This document shows positions 44,720-51,788 of a DNA stretch of 64,000 nucleotides, piece after piece. Both the position numbers and the translations under genes were made by a program. A model generated the notes under the pieces. The model had not been told where the DNA came from, ran no database searches, and was given only the letters and a program-made list of their open reading frames with translations. Source of the DNA: Streptomyces aurantiacus (GTDB lineage Bacteria > Actinomycetota > Actinomycetes > Streptomycetales > Streptomycetaceae); assembly GCF_027107535.1 (NCBI RefSeq), contig NZ_CP114283.1, positions 6,758,001 to 6,822,000 of the forward strand, in the 5' to 3' direction. Position 1 is the first letter of the stretch. Each line of letters begins with the position of its first letter.

Positions 44720-44746
44720 CCCTGTAAGGGGCGCGAGAACCGTGCG
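44720..44746. repeat. Streptomyces-type intergenic repeat, copy 3 (degraded)
   Basis: CCCTGTAAGGGGCGCGAGAA followed by CCGTGCG resembles copies at 17241 and 24497 (GGGGCGCGGGGAACTGCGCG). It lies directly after a coding region, as they do. Confidence 0.4.
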
Positions 44747-44756
44747 CCCGCCCCCA

Positions 44757-44796
44757 CGAACCCGCAGCCGTGCACACAGCCTTCGCTGCGGGTTCG
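44757..44796. terminator. Bidirectional terminator between CDP-alcohol transferase and aldo/keto reductase
   Basis: CGAACCCGCAGC (44757-44768) pairs perfectly with 44785-44796, with a 16-base loop, between convergent genes. Confidence 0.8.
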
Positions 44797-44860
44797 CGTG
44801 TGACCGGCCGCACCCGCTCGGCGGAGCCGCGCATGTCCCGGCCCGCCTCTGGGCGGTGGG

Positions 44861-45739
44861 TCAGCGGCCGATCCTGTCCAGTTCCGCGATCTCGTGGTCC
44901 GGCAGGGACAATTCCGCCGCCGCGATGTTCTCGCGCAGGTGGGCCCGCGACGAGGTGCCGGGGATCAGGACCGTGGTCGCGGAGCGCTGGAGCAGCCAGG
45001 CCAGGGCCACCTGCTGGGGCGTGGCACCCAGGCGGGCGGCCACGTCGGTGAGCGTCTGCGACTGCAGCGGGCTGAAGCCGCCGAGGGGAAAGAACGCGGC
45101 GAACGCGATGTTCTGCGCCGCGCACCGCTCGACGAGGGCGTCGTCCTGGCGGTTGGCCAGGTTGTAGAGGTTCTGCACCGTGACGACGGGGGCGATGGCC
45201 TGCGCCTCGGTCAGCTGGGCGTCGGAGACGGCACTGATGCCGAGATGGCGGATCAGGCCTTCCTTCCGAAGCTCGGCCAGTGCGCCGAACTGGTCGCTCA
45301 GCGGCTCCTCGTCCGTTCCCCCGTCGTTGGAGCCGACGCGCAGGTTCACCACGTCGAGGGCGTCCACGCCGAGGTGCTGGAGGTTCTCGCGGACCTGGGC
45401 CTTGAGGTCCTCGGGGTCGCGCGACAGGATCCAGCTGCCGTCGTCGCCGCGGCGGGCGCCGACCTTGGTGACGATGCGCAGGCCGGCGGGGTAGGGATGC
45501 AGGGCCTCCCTGATGATCTCGTTGACCACGACCGGCCCGTAGAAGTCGCTGGTGTCGATGTGGGTGATGCCCCGCTCCACGGCCTCCCGCAGTACCGCGA
45601 CGGCCTCGTCCCGGTCCTTGGGCGGCCCGAAGACGTTGGGGCCCGCCAGCTGCATGGCTCCGTATCCCATACGGGTGATCGTCAGATCGTCCGCCGGGGT
45701 GAGGGTTCCGCCGGAGAGCGTGCCGGTTGCGTCCGTCAT
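44861..45739 (-). CDS. Aldo/keto reductase
   Basis: A 292-residue NADPH-dependent (beta/alpha)8 oxidoreductase. HIDTSDFYGP carries the catalytic Asp and Tyr, IVTKVGA the Lys; the usual LH of the fourth position reads NLR (DVVNLRVG), seen in a subgroup of bacterial AKRs. The C-terminal phosphate clamp is TVLIPGTSSRAHLREN. ATG 45739 follows GAAAGG. Divergent from an XRE regulator, a common pairing in Streptomyces in which the regulator controls the reductase. Substrate unknown. Confidence 0.93.
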   Translation of the reverse strand: MTDATGTLSGGTLTPADDLTITRMGYGAMQLAGPNVFGPPKDRDEAVAVLREAVERGITHIDTSDFYGPVVVNEIIREALHPYPAGLRIVTKVGARRGDDGSWILSRDPEDLKAQVRENLQHLGVDALDVVNLRVGSNDGGTDEEPLSDQFGALAELRKEGLIRHLGISAVSDAQLTEAQAIAPVVTVQNLYNLANRQDDALVERCAAQNIAFAAFFPLGGFSPLQSQTLTDVAARLGATPQQVALAWLLQRSATTVLIPGTSSRAHLRENIAAAELSLPDHEIAELDRIGR

Positions 45740-45900
45740 GGTGTGCCTTTCACCGCGTATCTGCGTCTGTGGGGACGTGGACGGGTTCGTCCTCCGCCGA
45801 CGCCGACTCTTCGCCCGCTCGGCCGCGGCCGGCAGTACCCCGCTGTTCCTGGGAGTGACAGGGACAGTCACCGGCGCCGGGACGGGCCTACGGTTGGTTC

Positions 45901-46821
45901 ATGGACGCCACGAACGCCCTCGGAGAGTTCCTGCGGGCCCGCCGCGCGCTGGTGCGGCCCGAGGACGCCGGGATCCGCCGCGGCGGTGGCCTGCGGCGCG
46001 TACCGGGACTGCGGCGCGAGGAGGTCGCGATGCTGGCCGGGATCAGCGCCGACTACTACCTGCGTCTGGAACAGGGCCGCGACCGCAACCCGTCGCTCCA
46101 GGTCCTGGAAGCCCTGGCCGACGTCCTGAACCTGGACGCCCCCGCCACCGCGCACCTGATCGGCCTGACCCGGGCGCGCCCGTCCCGGACCCGTCGGTCC
46201 GGCCGCGCCGGCGACAGCGGACGGGCCTCACGAAGGCCCGAGCCCGTGCCCCCCGGCATCCTCCAGCTCATCGACGGATGGCCGGGCAATCCCGCCTACG
46301 TCGAGAACAGGTTCACCGATGTACTCGCGGCCAACGCGCTGGCGACGGCCCTCTCCCCGAACCACTCCCCCGGCGTCAACCTCCTGAGGGCCATCCTTCT
46401 CGACGAGACCGAACGGGAACTGCGCCGGGACTGGGAGGAACTGACCGAGGCGGGAATCGCCGCCCTGCGGGCCAACGCCGGACCCGATGTCGACGATCCC
46501 CGCCTGGTGGAGCTCGTGGGCGAACTGTCCGTACGCAGTGAGCGTTTCCGCCGCCTGTGGGGCCGTCACGACGTGCGGCCCAAGCTTGCGCGCGTCATGC
46601 GGCTGCGTCATCCGAAGGTCGGCGACCTCGAACTGCAGTCCAACAAGCTGGCCATCAACGGCACCGACGGCTTGATCCTCAAGGTCTTCCACGCCGAACC
46701 GGGCAGCCGTGACGCCGAGCTTCTGGGCATCCTGGGGAGCTTGGCGGTGTCCCGCGAGGACCGCCACGACGACCGGAGTGCGTCCGCCTCCGACAAGCAT
46801 CAGGCCGTCGACGAGCAGTGA
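45901..46821 (+). CDS. XRE-family regulator with MmyB-like ligand domain
   Basis: A 306-residue regulator. N-terminal HTH at about residues 36-60 (RREEVAMLAGISADYYLRLEQGR), followed by a C-terminal MmyB-type PAS-like domain that in relatives binds a fatty acid or other small ligand. It starts 161 bases from the divergent aldo/keto reductase gene, which it probably controls. No obvious ribosome site before ATG 45901 (CGGTTGGTTC), so the message may be leaderless or nearly so. Confidence 0.92.
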   Translation: MDATNALGEFLRARRALVRPEDAGIRRGGGLRRVPGLRREEVAMLAGISADYYLRLEQGRDRNPSLQVLEALADVLNLDAPATAHLIGLTRARPSRTRRSGRAGDSGRASRRPEPVPPGILQLIDGWPGNPAYVENRFTDVLAANALATALSPNHSPGVNLLRAILLDETERELRRDWEELTEAGIAALRANAGPDVDDPRLVELVGELSVRSERFRRLWGRHDVRPKLARVMRLRHPKVGDLELQSNKLAINGTDGLILKVFHAEPGSRDAELLGILGSLAVSREDRHDDRSASASDKHQAVDEQ

Positions 46822-47043
46822 GCGAACAGCCCGAGCGGGCGCGCACGGAGACGGACTTCGTCGATCTGCCGCGCATGGTCGCGGGCATCACCGCGACAGG
46901 CGTCCCGCCCGAGGGGCATCTCGTGCGCCTCGGGCTTCCGCGTGCACCAATGACGGCGAGATGCCGTGTCACCGGGTGCGGGATTGCCGGACCTGGACGC
47001 GACGGGCGGGTACTCCGTGCTCCAGGACGCGACAGACAGGCGC

Positions 47044-48135
47044 TCAGTACTCCAGCTCGGGCCGCAGAGGCCCGCCCACCGCGTGGAGATGCCGCAGCAC
47101 CTGCGCGTACGAGTCGAGGAGTCCGGTCTCGTGGTACGCGATGCCGTGCCGGGCGCAGAACGCCCGCACGAGTCCCTGGGCACGGCGCAGGCTGGGCCGC
47201 GGCATGGAGGGGAAGAGGTGGTGTTCGATCTGGTAGTTCAGCCCGCCGAGCGCCAGGTCGGTGAGCCGGTGGCCGCGGATGTTGCGTGACGTCAGTACCT
47301 GTCGGCGCAGGAAGTCGATCTTGTCGTCCTTGCCGAACATGGGCATGCCCTTGTGGTTGGGGGCGAACGAGCAGCCCATGTACAGGCCGAACAGCCCTTG
47401 GTGCACGAGGAGGAAGCACACTGCCTGGAGGGGGGACAGCACCAGGAACAGGGCGGCGAGGTAGCCGACGAGGTGCGCCGTCAGCATGCTCGCCTCGGCC
47501 AGCCTGGTCGCCCGCCCGGTCCGCGCACCGGTGCCGTCGAACATCGCCCGTACACCGGCGACGTGCAGGGCGAGTCCCTCCAGCAGCAGCATGGGGAAGA
47601 ACAGCCAGGCCTGGTGGCGCGCCAGCCATGCGTACGCCCCGCTGCGGACCCGGGCCTGGTCCTCGGTGAAAGCGATCGCGCCGTCGGCGATGTCGGGGTC
47701 GCGGTCGACGTGGTTGGGGTGGGCGTGGTGCCGGGTGTGCTTGGAGATCCACCAGCCGAAGCTGAGACCGACCAGCAGGTCGGCGTGCACCCGGCCGAGC
47801 ACGTTGTTGACACCCTTGGAGGCGGCGATCTGGTGGTGGCCGGCGTCATGCCCGATGAAGGCGGTCTGGGTGAACATCACCGCGAGGAAGGCGGCGGTCA
47901 GCAACTGCCACCACGACGATCCGATCAGTGCGAAGGCGGTCCAGCCGGCGGCCAGCAGCAGCAGGTTCGCCCCGACCTTGACGGAGTAGTAGACCGGCCG
48001 CCGCTTCAGCAGCCCGCTCCGCTTCACCTCGCGGGAGAGTGCGGCGTAGTCGCTGCCCCGGCCGCTGGGCGGTGGTTGCGTCGTCAGGGCGTCGTCCGCC
48101 GGATCGGTGCCCCGGCCGATGGTGTCAGTGGTCAC
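47044..48135 (-). CDS. Membrane fatty-acid desaturase
   Basis: A 363-residue acyl-lipid/acyl-CoA desaturase with about four membrane helices and the three histidine boxes: HDAGHH (96-101), HTRHH (133-137) and QIEHH (302-306), which hold the di-iron centre. The Q-x2-HH form of the third box is typical of front-end and actinobacterial acyl-lipid desaturases. The GTG at 48135 follows GAGGA. The cold-shock gene lies upstream on the same strand, and adaptation of membrane fluidity at low temperature would link the two; a terminator separates them, so they are not one transcript. Confidence 0.93.
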   Translation of the reverse strand: MTTDTIGRGTDPADDALTTQPPPSGRGSDYAALSREVKRSGLLKRRPVYYSVKVGANLLLLAAGWTAFALIGSSWWQLLTAAFLAVMFTQTAFIGHDAGHHQIAASKGVNNVLGRVHADLLVGLSFGWWISKHTRHHAHPNHVDRDPDIADGAIAFTEDQARVRSGAYAWLARHQAWLFFPMLLLEGLALHVAGVRAMFDGTGARTGRATRLAEASMLTAHLVGYLAALFLVLSPLQAVCFLLVHQGLFGLYMGCSFAPNHKGMPMFGKDDKIDFLRRQVLTSRNIRGHRLTDLALGGLNYQIEHHLFPSMPRPSLRRAQGLVRAFCARHGIAYHETGLLDSYAQVLRHLHAVGGPLRPELEY

Positions 48136-48213
48136 GTTGTTCCTCTCGGGTGCGTGCGGACCGACGGCGCAGGGGCAGGGCGCCGGATACCGGAAGCACG
48201 TGGGGAAACACCA

Positions 48214-48242
48214 CGAGGCAGGCCCGCGCGGGGCCTGCCTCG
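48214..48242. terminator. Terminator of the cold-shock gene
   Basis: CGAGGCAGGCCC (48214-48225) pairs perfectly with 48231-48242 around a 5-base loop, 14 bases after the stop of the cold-shock gene. Confidence 0.8.
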
Positions 48243-48255
48243 GGCGGGACTCTTC

Positions 48256-48459
48256 TCAGAGGGGGCGGACCTGGTCGGCCTGCAGGCCCTTGGGGCCCTG
48301 GCTGGCGGTGAACTCCACCTTCTGGTCCTCCTCCAGGGAGCGGAAACCGTCGGTGTCGATGGCCGAGTGGTGGACGAAGATGTCGGCGCCGCCCTCGTCG
48401 GGGGAGATGAAGCCGAAGCCCTTCTCCGCGTTGAACCACTTCACGGTTCCTTGAGGCAT
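48256..48459 (-). CDS. Cold-shock protein (CspA family)
   Basis: A 67-residue OB-fold protein. RNP1 (KGFGFI) and RNP2 (DIFVHHSAI) are intact, so it binds single-stranded RNA or DNA and acts as an RNA chaperone or antiterminator. ATG 48459 follows GGAGA. The frame is open further upstream, but the protein is standard from [11 protein letters not shown] 9-bp hairpin (48565-48594) about 105 bases upstream lies in what may be a long 5-prime leader, as is common for csp messages. Confidence 0.96.
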   Translation of the reverse strand: MPQGTVKWFNAEKGFGFISPDEGGADIFVHHSAIDTDGFRSLEEDQKVEFTASQGPKGLQADQVRPL

Positions 48460-48972
48460 GTGATGTCTCCTTCGGGTGACGGGTCTGTTCGGAGACCGCG
48501 CGCTCGCGCGGTTCACGGGTTGCCGGTCGTCAGCCGTCGAAGAAAAACCCCCGGGATACGACTGAGCGCCCGCTGTCAGAACTCCGCGGGCGCTTCCACG
48601 TTCGCAAACTTCAACTACAACCACTCCACACAACGTCCGGTGTGCCGGAAAGATTCCCGGTGCGAGCGAGAGAGGCCCGATCAGGCTCCCGCGGGTCCGC
48701 TCCGGGTCCGGAAGGGAGTACGGTGGCGGCATCGGGCGCACCTCGTACGCCGTCATCCGTGTCGGCGTCGCACTCGGAGAACGGCACAGGCCGGCGCACC
48801 TCGAATCCGGCCGGAAAAGAGCCGCACGATGCCTTCTGGCTCGTACCGTCCCGCCGTCTCCCGCAGCCCCTTCCCCGTCCGGCGACTGCAGGACCTCCAG
48901 GTCCGCGGATGTCTGCCGGGCATTTCAGGATCATGCGCACGGCCCTGAACCGACCAAGAGGATGCGGGACAC
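48460..48972. other. Intergenic region between cold-shock gene and small four-cysteine gene
   Basis: 513 bases without a convincing gene. On the minus strand it carries the cold-shock leader with a stem AGCGCCCGC (48565-48573) pairing with 48586-48594, and an AT-richer block at about 48600-48640 that probably holds the promoter. Open frames on the plus strand here lack a ribosome site and show poor coding character. Confidence 0.55.
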
Positions 48973-49245
48973 ATGTATTCACAGGACGCGATCTCCGGTC
49001 ACCGCCGAGGACGCCCCGAACCGACCGCCGAGATGCTCTCCGGGCTGGCCTGCCTCATGTGCGGCACCGACTACCGCAAGGCGCCCGACCCCGAGGCCGT
49101 GGTGGTCTCCCACCACGACGGCAGGCAACTGCTCGCCTGCCACGGGACGTGCGCACGCATGGCGAGCGGATCGGTCAACGGCCTCGCCGAGACGCCCCTC
49201 CCCCTGGAGGAACGCGTCCGCGGGCACCGGGACGGCCGTTCCTGA
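48973..49245 (+). CDS. Small four-cysteine protein of unknown function
   Basis: A 90-residue soluble protein with no signal peptide. Cysteines C27, C30, C56 and C60 form a CxxC...CxxxC pattern that could bind zinc; H47, H48 and H57 lie nearby. The centre (PDPEAVVVSHHDGRQLLAC) looks like a small beta-hairpin as in zinc ribbons. ATG 48973 has only a weak purine site. The next gene, the carboxyethyl-ornithine-synthase-like enzyme, starts 57 bases later on the same strand, so co-transcription is likely. I recognise no family. Confidence 0.65.
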   Translation: MYSQDAISGHRRGRPEPTAEMLSGLACLMCGTDYRKAPDPEAVVVSHHDGRQLLACHGTCARMASGSVNGLAETPLPLEERVRGHRDGRS

Positions 49246-49302
49246 CCCGGGCGGTCCCGGCGGCCACACCACGCACGACAACAACGAAATAGAAGGACGC
49301 GC

Positions 49303-50496
49303 ATGAGTCTGATGAGTCTCGGAGTACTCGCCTCCTCCCACAAGGAGAACGAGTTCCGGCTGCCGTTGCATCCCGCTCACCTCGAGCGGATCGACCCGGA
49401 CGTACGCGCGAAGATCCACCTCGAGGAGGGGTACGGCGAGCGGTTCGGCATCGGCGACGACGCGCTGCGGCAACTGGTGGCCGGGCTGCGCACCCGTGAG
49501 CAGCTCCTCGTCGAGTCCGACGTGCTGCTGCTCCCCAAGCCGATGCACGAGGACATCTCGCAACTGCGCGAGGGCCAGGTGCTGTGGGGCTGGCCGCACT
49601 GCGTGCAGGACGAGCGGATGACCCAGACCGCCATCGACCGACGGCTGACCCTCATCGCCTGGGAGGCCATGAACCACTGGACCTCCACGGGCGCCTTCAG
49701 CGTCCACGTGTTCCACAAGAACAACGAACTCGCCGGCTACTGCTCGGTGATGCACGCCCTGCAGCTCGGCGGGCTGACCGGCAGCTACGGCCGCCGTCTG
49801 CGCGCGGTGGTCATCAGCTTCGGCGCCACGGCGCGCGGGGCGGTCACGGGCCTGGGCGCCATGGGGGTCTCCGACGTCACGGTGCTCACCCAGCGTGCCG
49901 CGGCCGCCGTGGCCTCACCGATGCCCTCCGTGGTGATGGGCCACTTCGAGGAGCGGGAGGACGACCCTTCGCGTCTGCAGGCGCTCACCGGGCTCGGGCC
50001 CGTGCCGCTGGCGGAGTACCTGGCCGAGTTCGACATCGTCGTCAACTGCGTCCGGCAGGACACCGACGCACCACTGATGTTCGTCACCGAGGACGAGCTC
50101 GCGCTGTTCCGCCCGGGGACCTTCTTCGTCGACGTCGCCTGCGACGAGGGCATGGGCTTCGAATGGGCCCGGCCGACGACCTTCGGCGAGCCGATGCCCA
50201 CGGTGGGACCCGGCTGCCACTACTACGGGGTGGACCACAGCCCGTCCCATCTGTGGGACTCGGCCACCTGGGAGATCAGCGAGGCGGTCCTGCCCTACCT
50301 GCGCACGGTCATGAGCGGTCCCGAGTCCTGGCAGAGCGACGCCACGGTCAGGAACGCCATCGAGATCCGCGACGGTGTCGTCCTGAACCCGAAGATCATC
50401 TCCTTCCAGCGCCGGTCGACCGTCTATCCGCACACCCGCGAGGTCCCGGCCGCTCCCCTCCCCCCGGCGCCGCTCGCCTCCGTGCAGCCGGTCTGA
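49303..50496 (+). CDS. N5-(carboxyethyl)ornithine synthase-like oxidoreductase
   Basis: A 397-residue protein of the AlaDH/PNT fold. The N-terminus LGVLASSHKENEFRLPLHP and the HVFHKNNELAGYCSVMHAL segment resemble N5-(carboxyethyl)ornithine synthase, which reductively joins pyruvate to the side-chain amine of ornithine. A nucleotide-binding stretch follows (VVISFGATARGAVTGLGAMG). It is longer than the 313-residue lactococcal enzyme, mainly at the C-terminus, so the substrates may differ. ATG 49303 follows GAAGGA with 5 bases between. It follows the four-cysteine gene and converges on the LCP gene. Confidence 0.82.
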   Translation: MSLMSLGVLASSHKENEFRLPLHPAHLERIDPDVRAKIHLEEGYGERFGIGDDALRQLVAGLRTREQLLVESDVLLLPKPMHEDISQLREGQVLWGWPHCVQDERMTQTAIDRRLTLIAWEAMNHWTSTGAFSVHVFHKNNELAGYCSVMHALQLGGLTGSYGRRLRAVVISFGATARGAVTGLGAMGVSDVTVLTQRAAAAVASPMPSVVMGHFEEREDDPSRLQALTGLGPVPLAEYLAEFDIVVNCVRQDTDAPLMFVTEDELALFRPGTFFVDVACDEGMGFEWARPTTFGEPMPTVGPGCHYYGVDHSPSHLWDSATWEISEAVLPYLRTVMSGPESWQSDATVRNAIEIRDGVVLNPKIISFQRRSTVYPHTREVPAAPLPPAPLASVQPV

Positions 50497-50533
50497 GACG
50501 TCCCCGGCCGGGGCACGGCCGCCTCCCGCACGC

Positions 50534-51742
50534 TCACTTTCCCTGCGGGAGGGTCACCGGCCGGTCGTCCCTCAGCTCCGTGAAGAGTGTCCGTGCCCGG
50601 CGGTCGTCCCACTTCACGGCGCTGCCCTTGGAGGTGGCGAAACCGGGGTCGGAGACGGGCACGTTGATCTGCCGGCCGCCGCCCGCCGTGACGCCCCGCA
50701 TCGCCTGGAACAGCGACATGAGGTCCCGCAGGTCCGTGTCCTTGTCGACCACGAGTGTGTCGAGGCCCGCGCTGAGGGTCGGGAAGGACCTGGCCGGGTT
50801 CAGGAGGGTCCCGGGAGTCACCGCCTTCGCGGCGAGGGCGGTCAGGAACTTCTGCTGGTTGCGGGTGCGGCCCAGGTCGCCCTCGGCCTCCTGCTTGCGC
50901 TGCCGGACGAACGCCAGCGCCTTGCCGCCGTCGAGGGTCTGGCAGCCCTTTCGCAGGTCGGCGCCGGACTTGTCGTCCCTGATGTCCCGCTCGAGGCACA
51001 TGTCCACGCCGCCGACCGCGTCGACCACCCCGACGAAGCCCGCGAAGCCGATCTCCGCGTAGTGGTCGACGTGCAGCCCGGTGTTGCGTTCCACGGCCCG
51101 TACCAGCAGGTCGGGGCCGCCCAGCGAGAACGCGGCGTTGAGCTTGTTCGGCTCGGCGCGGTAGCTCCGGCCGGTCTCGGGGCGGACGTACGGCGGGATC
51201 GTCACCCAGGAGTCGCGCGGCAGGCTCAGCATCGTGGTGCCGTTCGCACCGGTGTGCAGCAGGATCATCGAGTCGGTGCGACGGCCCTCGGCCGAACCGG
51301 TGCGCAGATCCTGCCGGTCCCGCTCGGACAGTCCGTCACGGCTGTCGGAGCCCACGATCAGGTAGTTGGTGCCCCTGCCGCCCTCCGGTCGGTCCGGGAG
51401 CGCGCCGAGGTCGACCTCCTGGTCGAGTTTGGTGTCGGCCCACAGGTACGTGCCGGCGGTGGAAGCGAGCAGCACGACGAGAAGCAGGACCGCCAGCCGT
51501 ACCGCCCTGCGGCGGCCGGTGGGACGGGGTTTGGGAGATCTGCCACCGCCCGCCCGGCGGGGGCGGCTCCCGTCGCCCGTCCGTCCCGGTGTGGCGGGCG
51601 AGGGCATCCCGGGCAGTGGTGCCGTACGTGTCGAGGGCGGGGCGGAGTTGTTCCGTCCCGCCCTCGACGCGGCTGGGCGGGCCGGCTCCGCCACGCCCGT
51701 GCTCCGGTCGTGGCCCGCCGGGTGGTGGGTCCCGTCGTTCAT
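50534..51742 (-). CDS. LCP-family protein (LytR-CpsA-Psr)
   Basis: A 402-residue membrane-anchored phosphotransferase. About 75 Pro/Arg-rich cytosolic residues precede one helix (80-100); the extracellular LCP domain has YLIVGSDSRDGLSE, RRTDSMILLH and LSLPRDSWVTIP, whose Asp and Arg residues bind metal and the pyrophosphate of polyprenyl carriers. Such proteins attach wall polymers to peptidoglycan. ATG 51742 is chosen over an upstream in-frame GTG that overlaps a hairpin. It follows the deacetylase/GT2 gene by 45 bases, suggesting a joint cell-surface polymer job. Confidence 0.92.
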   Translation of the reverse strand: MNDGTHHPAGHDRSTGVAEPARPAASRAGRNNSAPPSTRTAPLPGMPSPATPGRTGDGSRPRRAGGGRSPKPRPTGRRRAVRLAVLLLVVLLASTAGTYLWADTKLDQEVDLGALPDRPEGGRGTNYLIVGSDSRDGLSERDRQDLRTGSAEGRRTDSMILLHTGANGTTMLSLPRDSWVTIPPYVRPETGRSYRAEPNKLNAAFSLGGPDLLVRAVERNTGLHVDHYAEIGFAGFVGVVDAVGGVDMCLERDIRDDKSGADLRKGCQTLDGGKALAFVRQRKQEAEGDLGRTRNQQKFLTALAAKAVTPGTLLNPARSFPTLSAGLDTLVVDKDTDLRDLMSLFQAMRGVTAGGGRQINVPVSDPGFATSKGSAVKWDDRRARTLFTELRDDRPVTLPQGK

Positions 51743-51773
51743 CGGCCTGTCCAGTCCCTCAACACATGGGGTC

Positions 51774-51788
51774 ACCCCGTCACGGGGT
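51774..51788. terminator. Short hairpin between GT2 and LCP genes
   Basis: ACCCCGTCACGGGGT is a perfect 6-bp stem with a TCA loop, at the stop codon of the GT2 gene. It may act as an attenuator within the operon. Confidence 0.4.

Noticed and set aside
46818..47264. Frame starting GTG in overlap with the XRE stop
   Set aside because: The overlap is suggestive, but the protein soon becomes Arg/Pro-rich and runs antisense through the desaturase gene; no family is recognisable.
48642..49292. A 216-codon frame overlapping the four-cysteine gene
   Set aside because: Wrong codon bias and low-complexity product; the four-cysteine frame is more protein-like.
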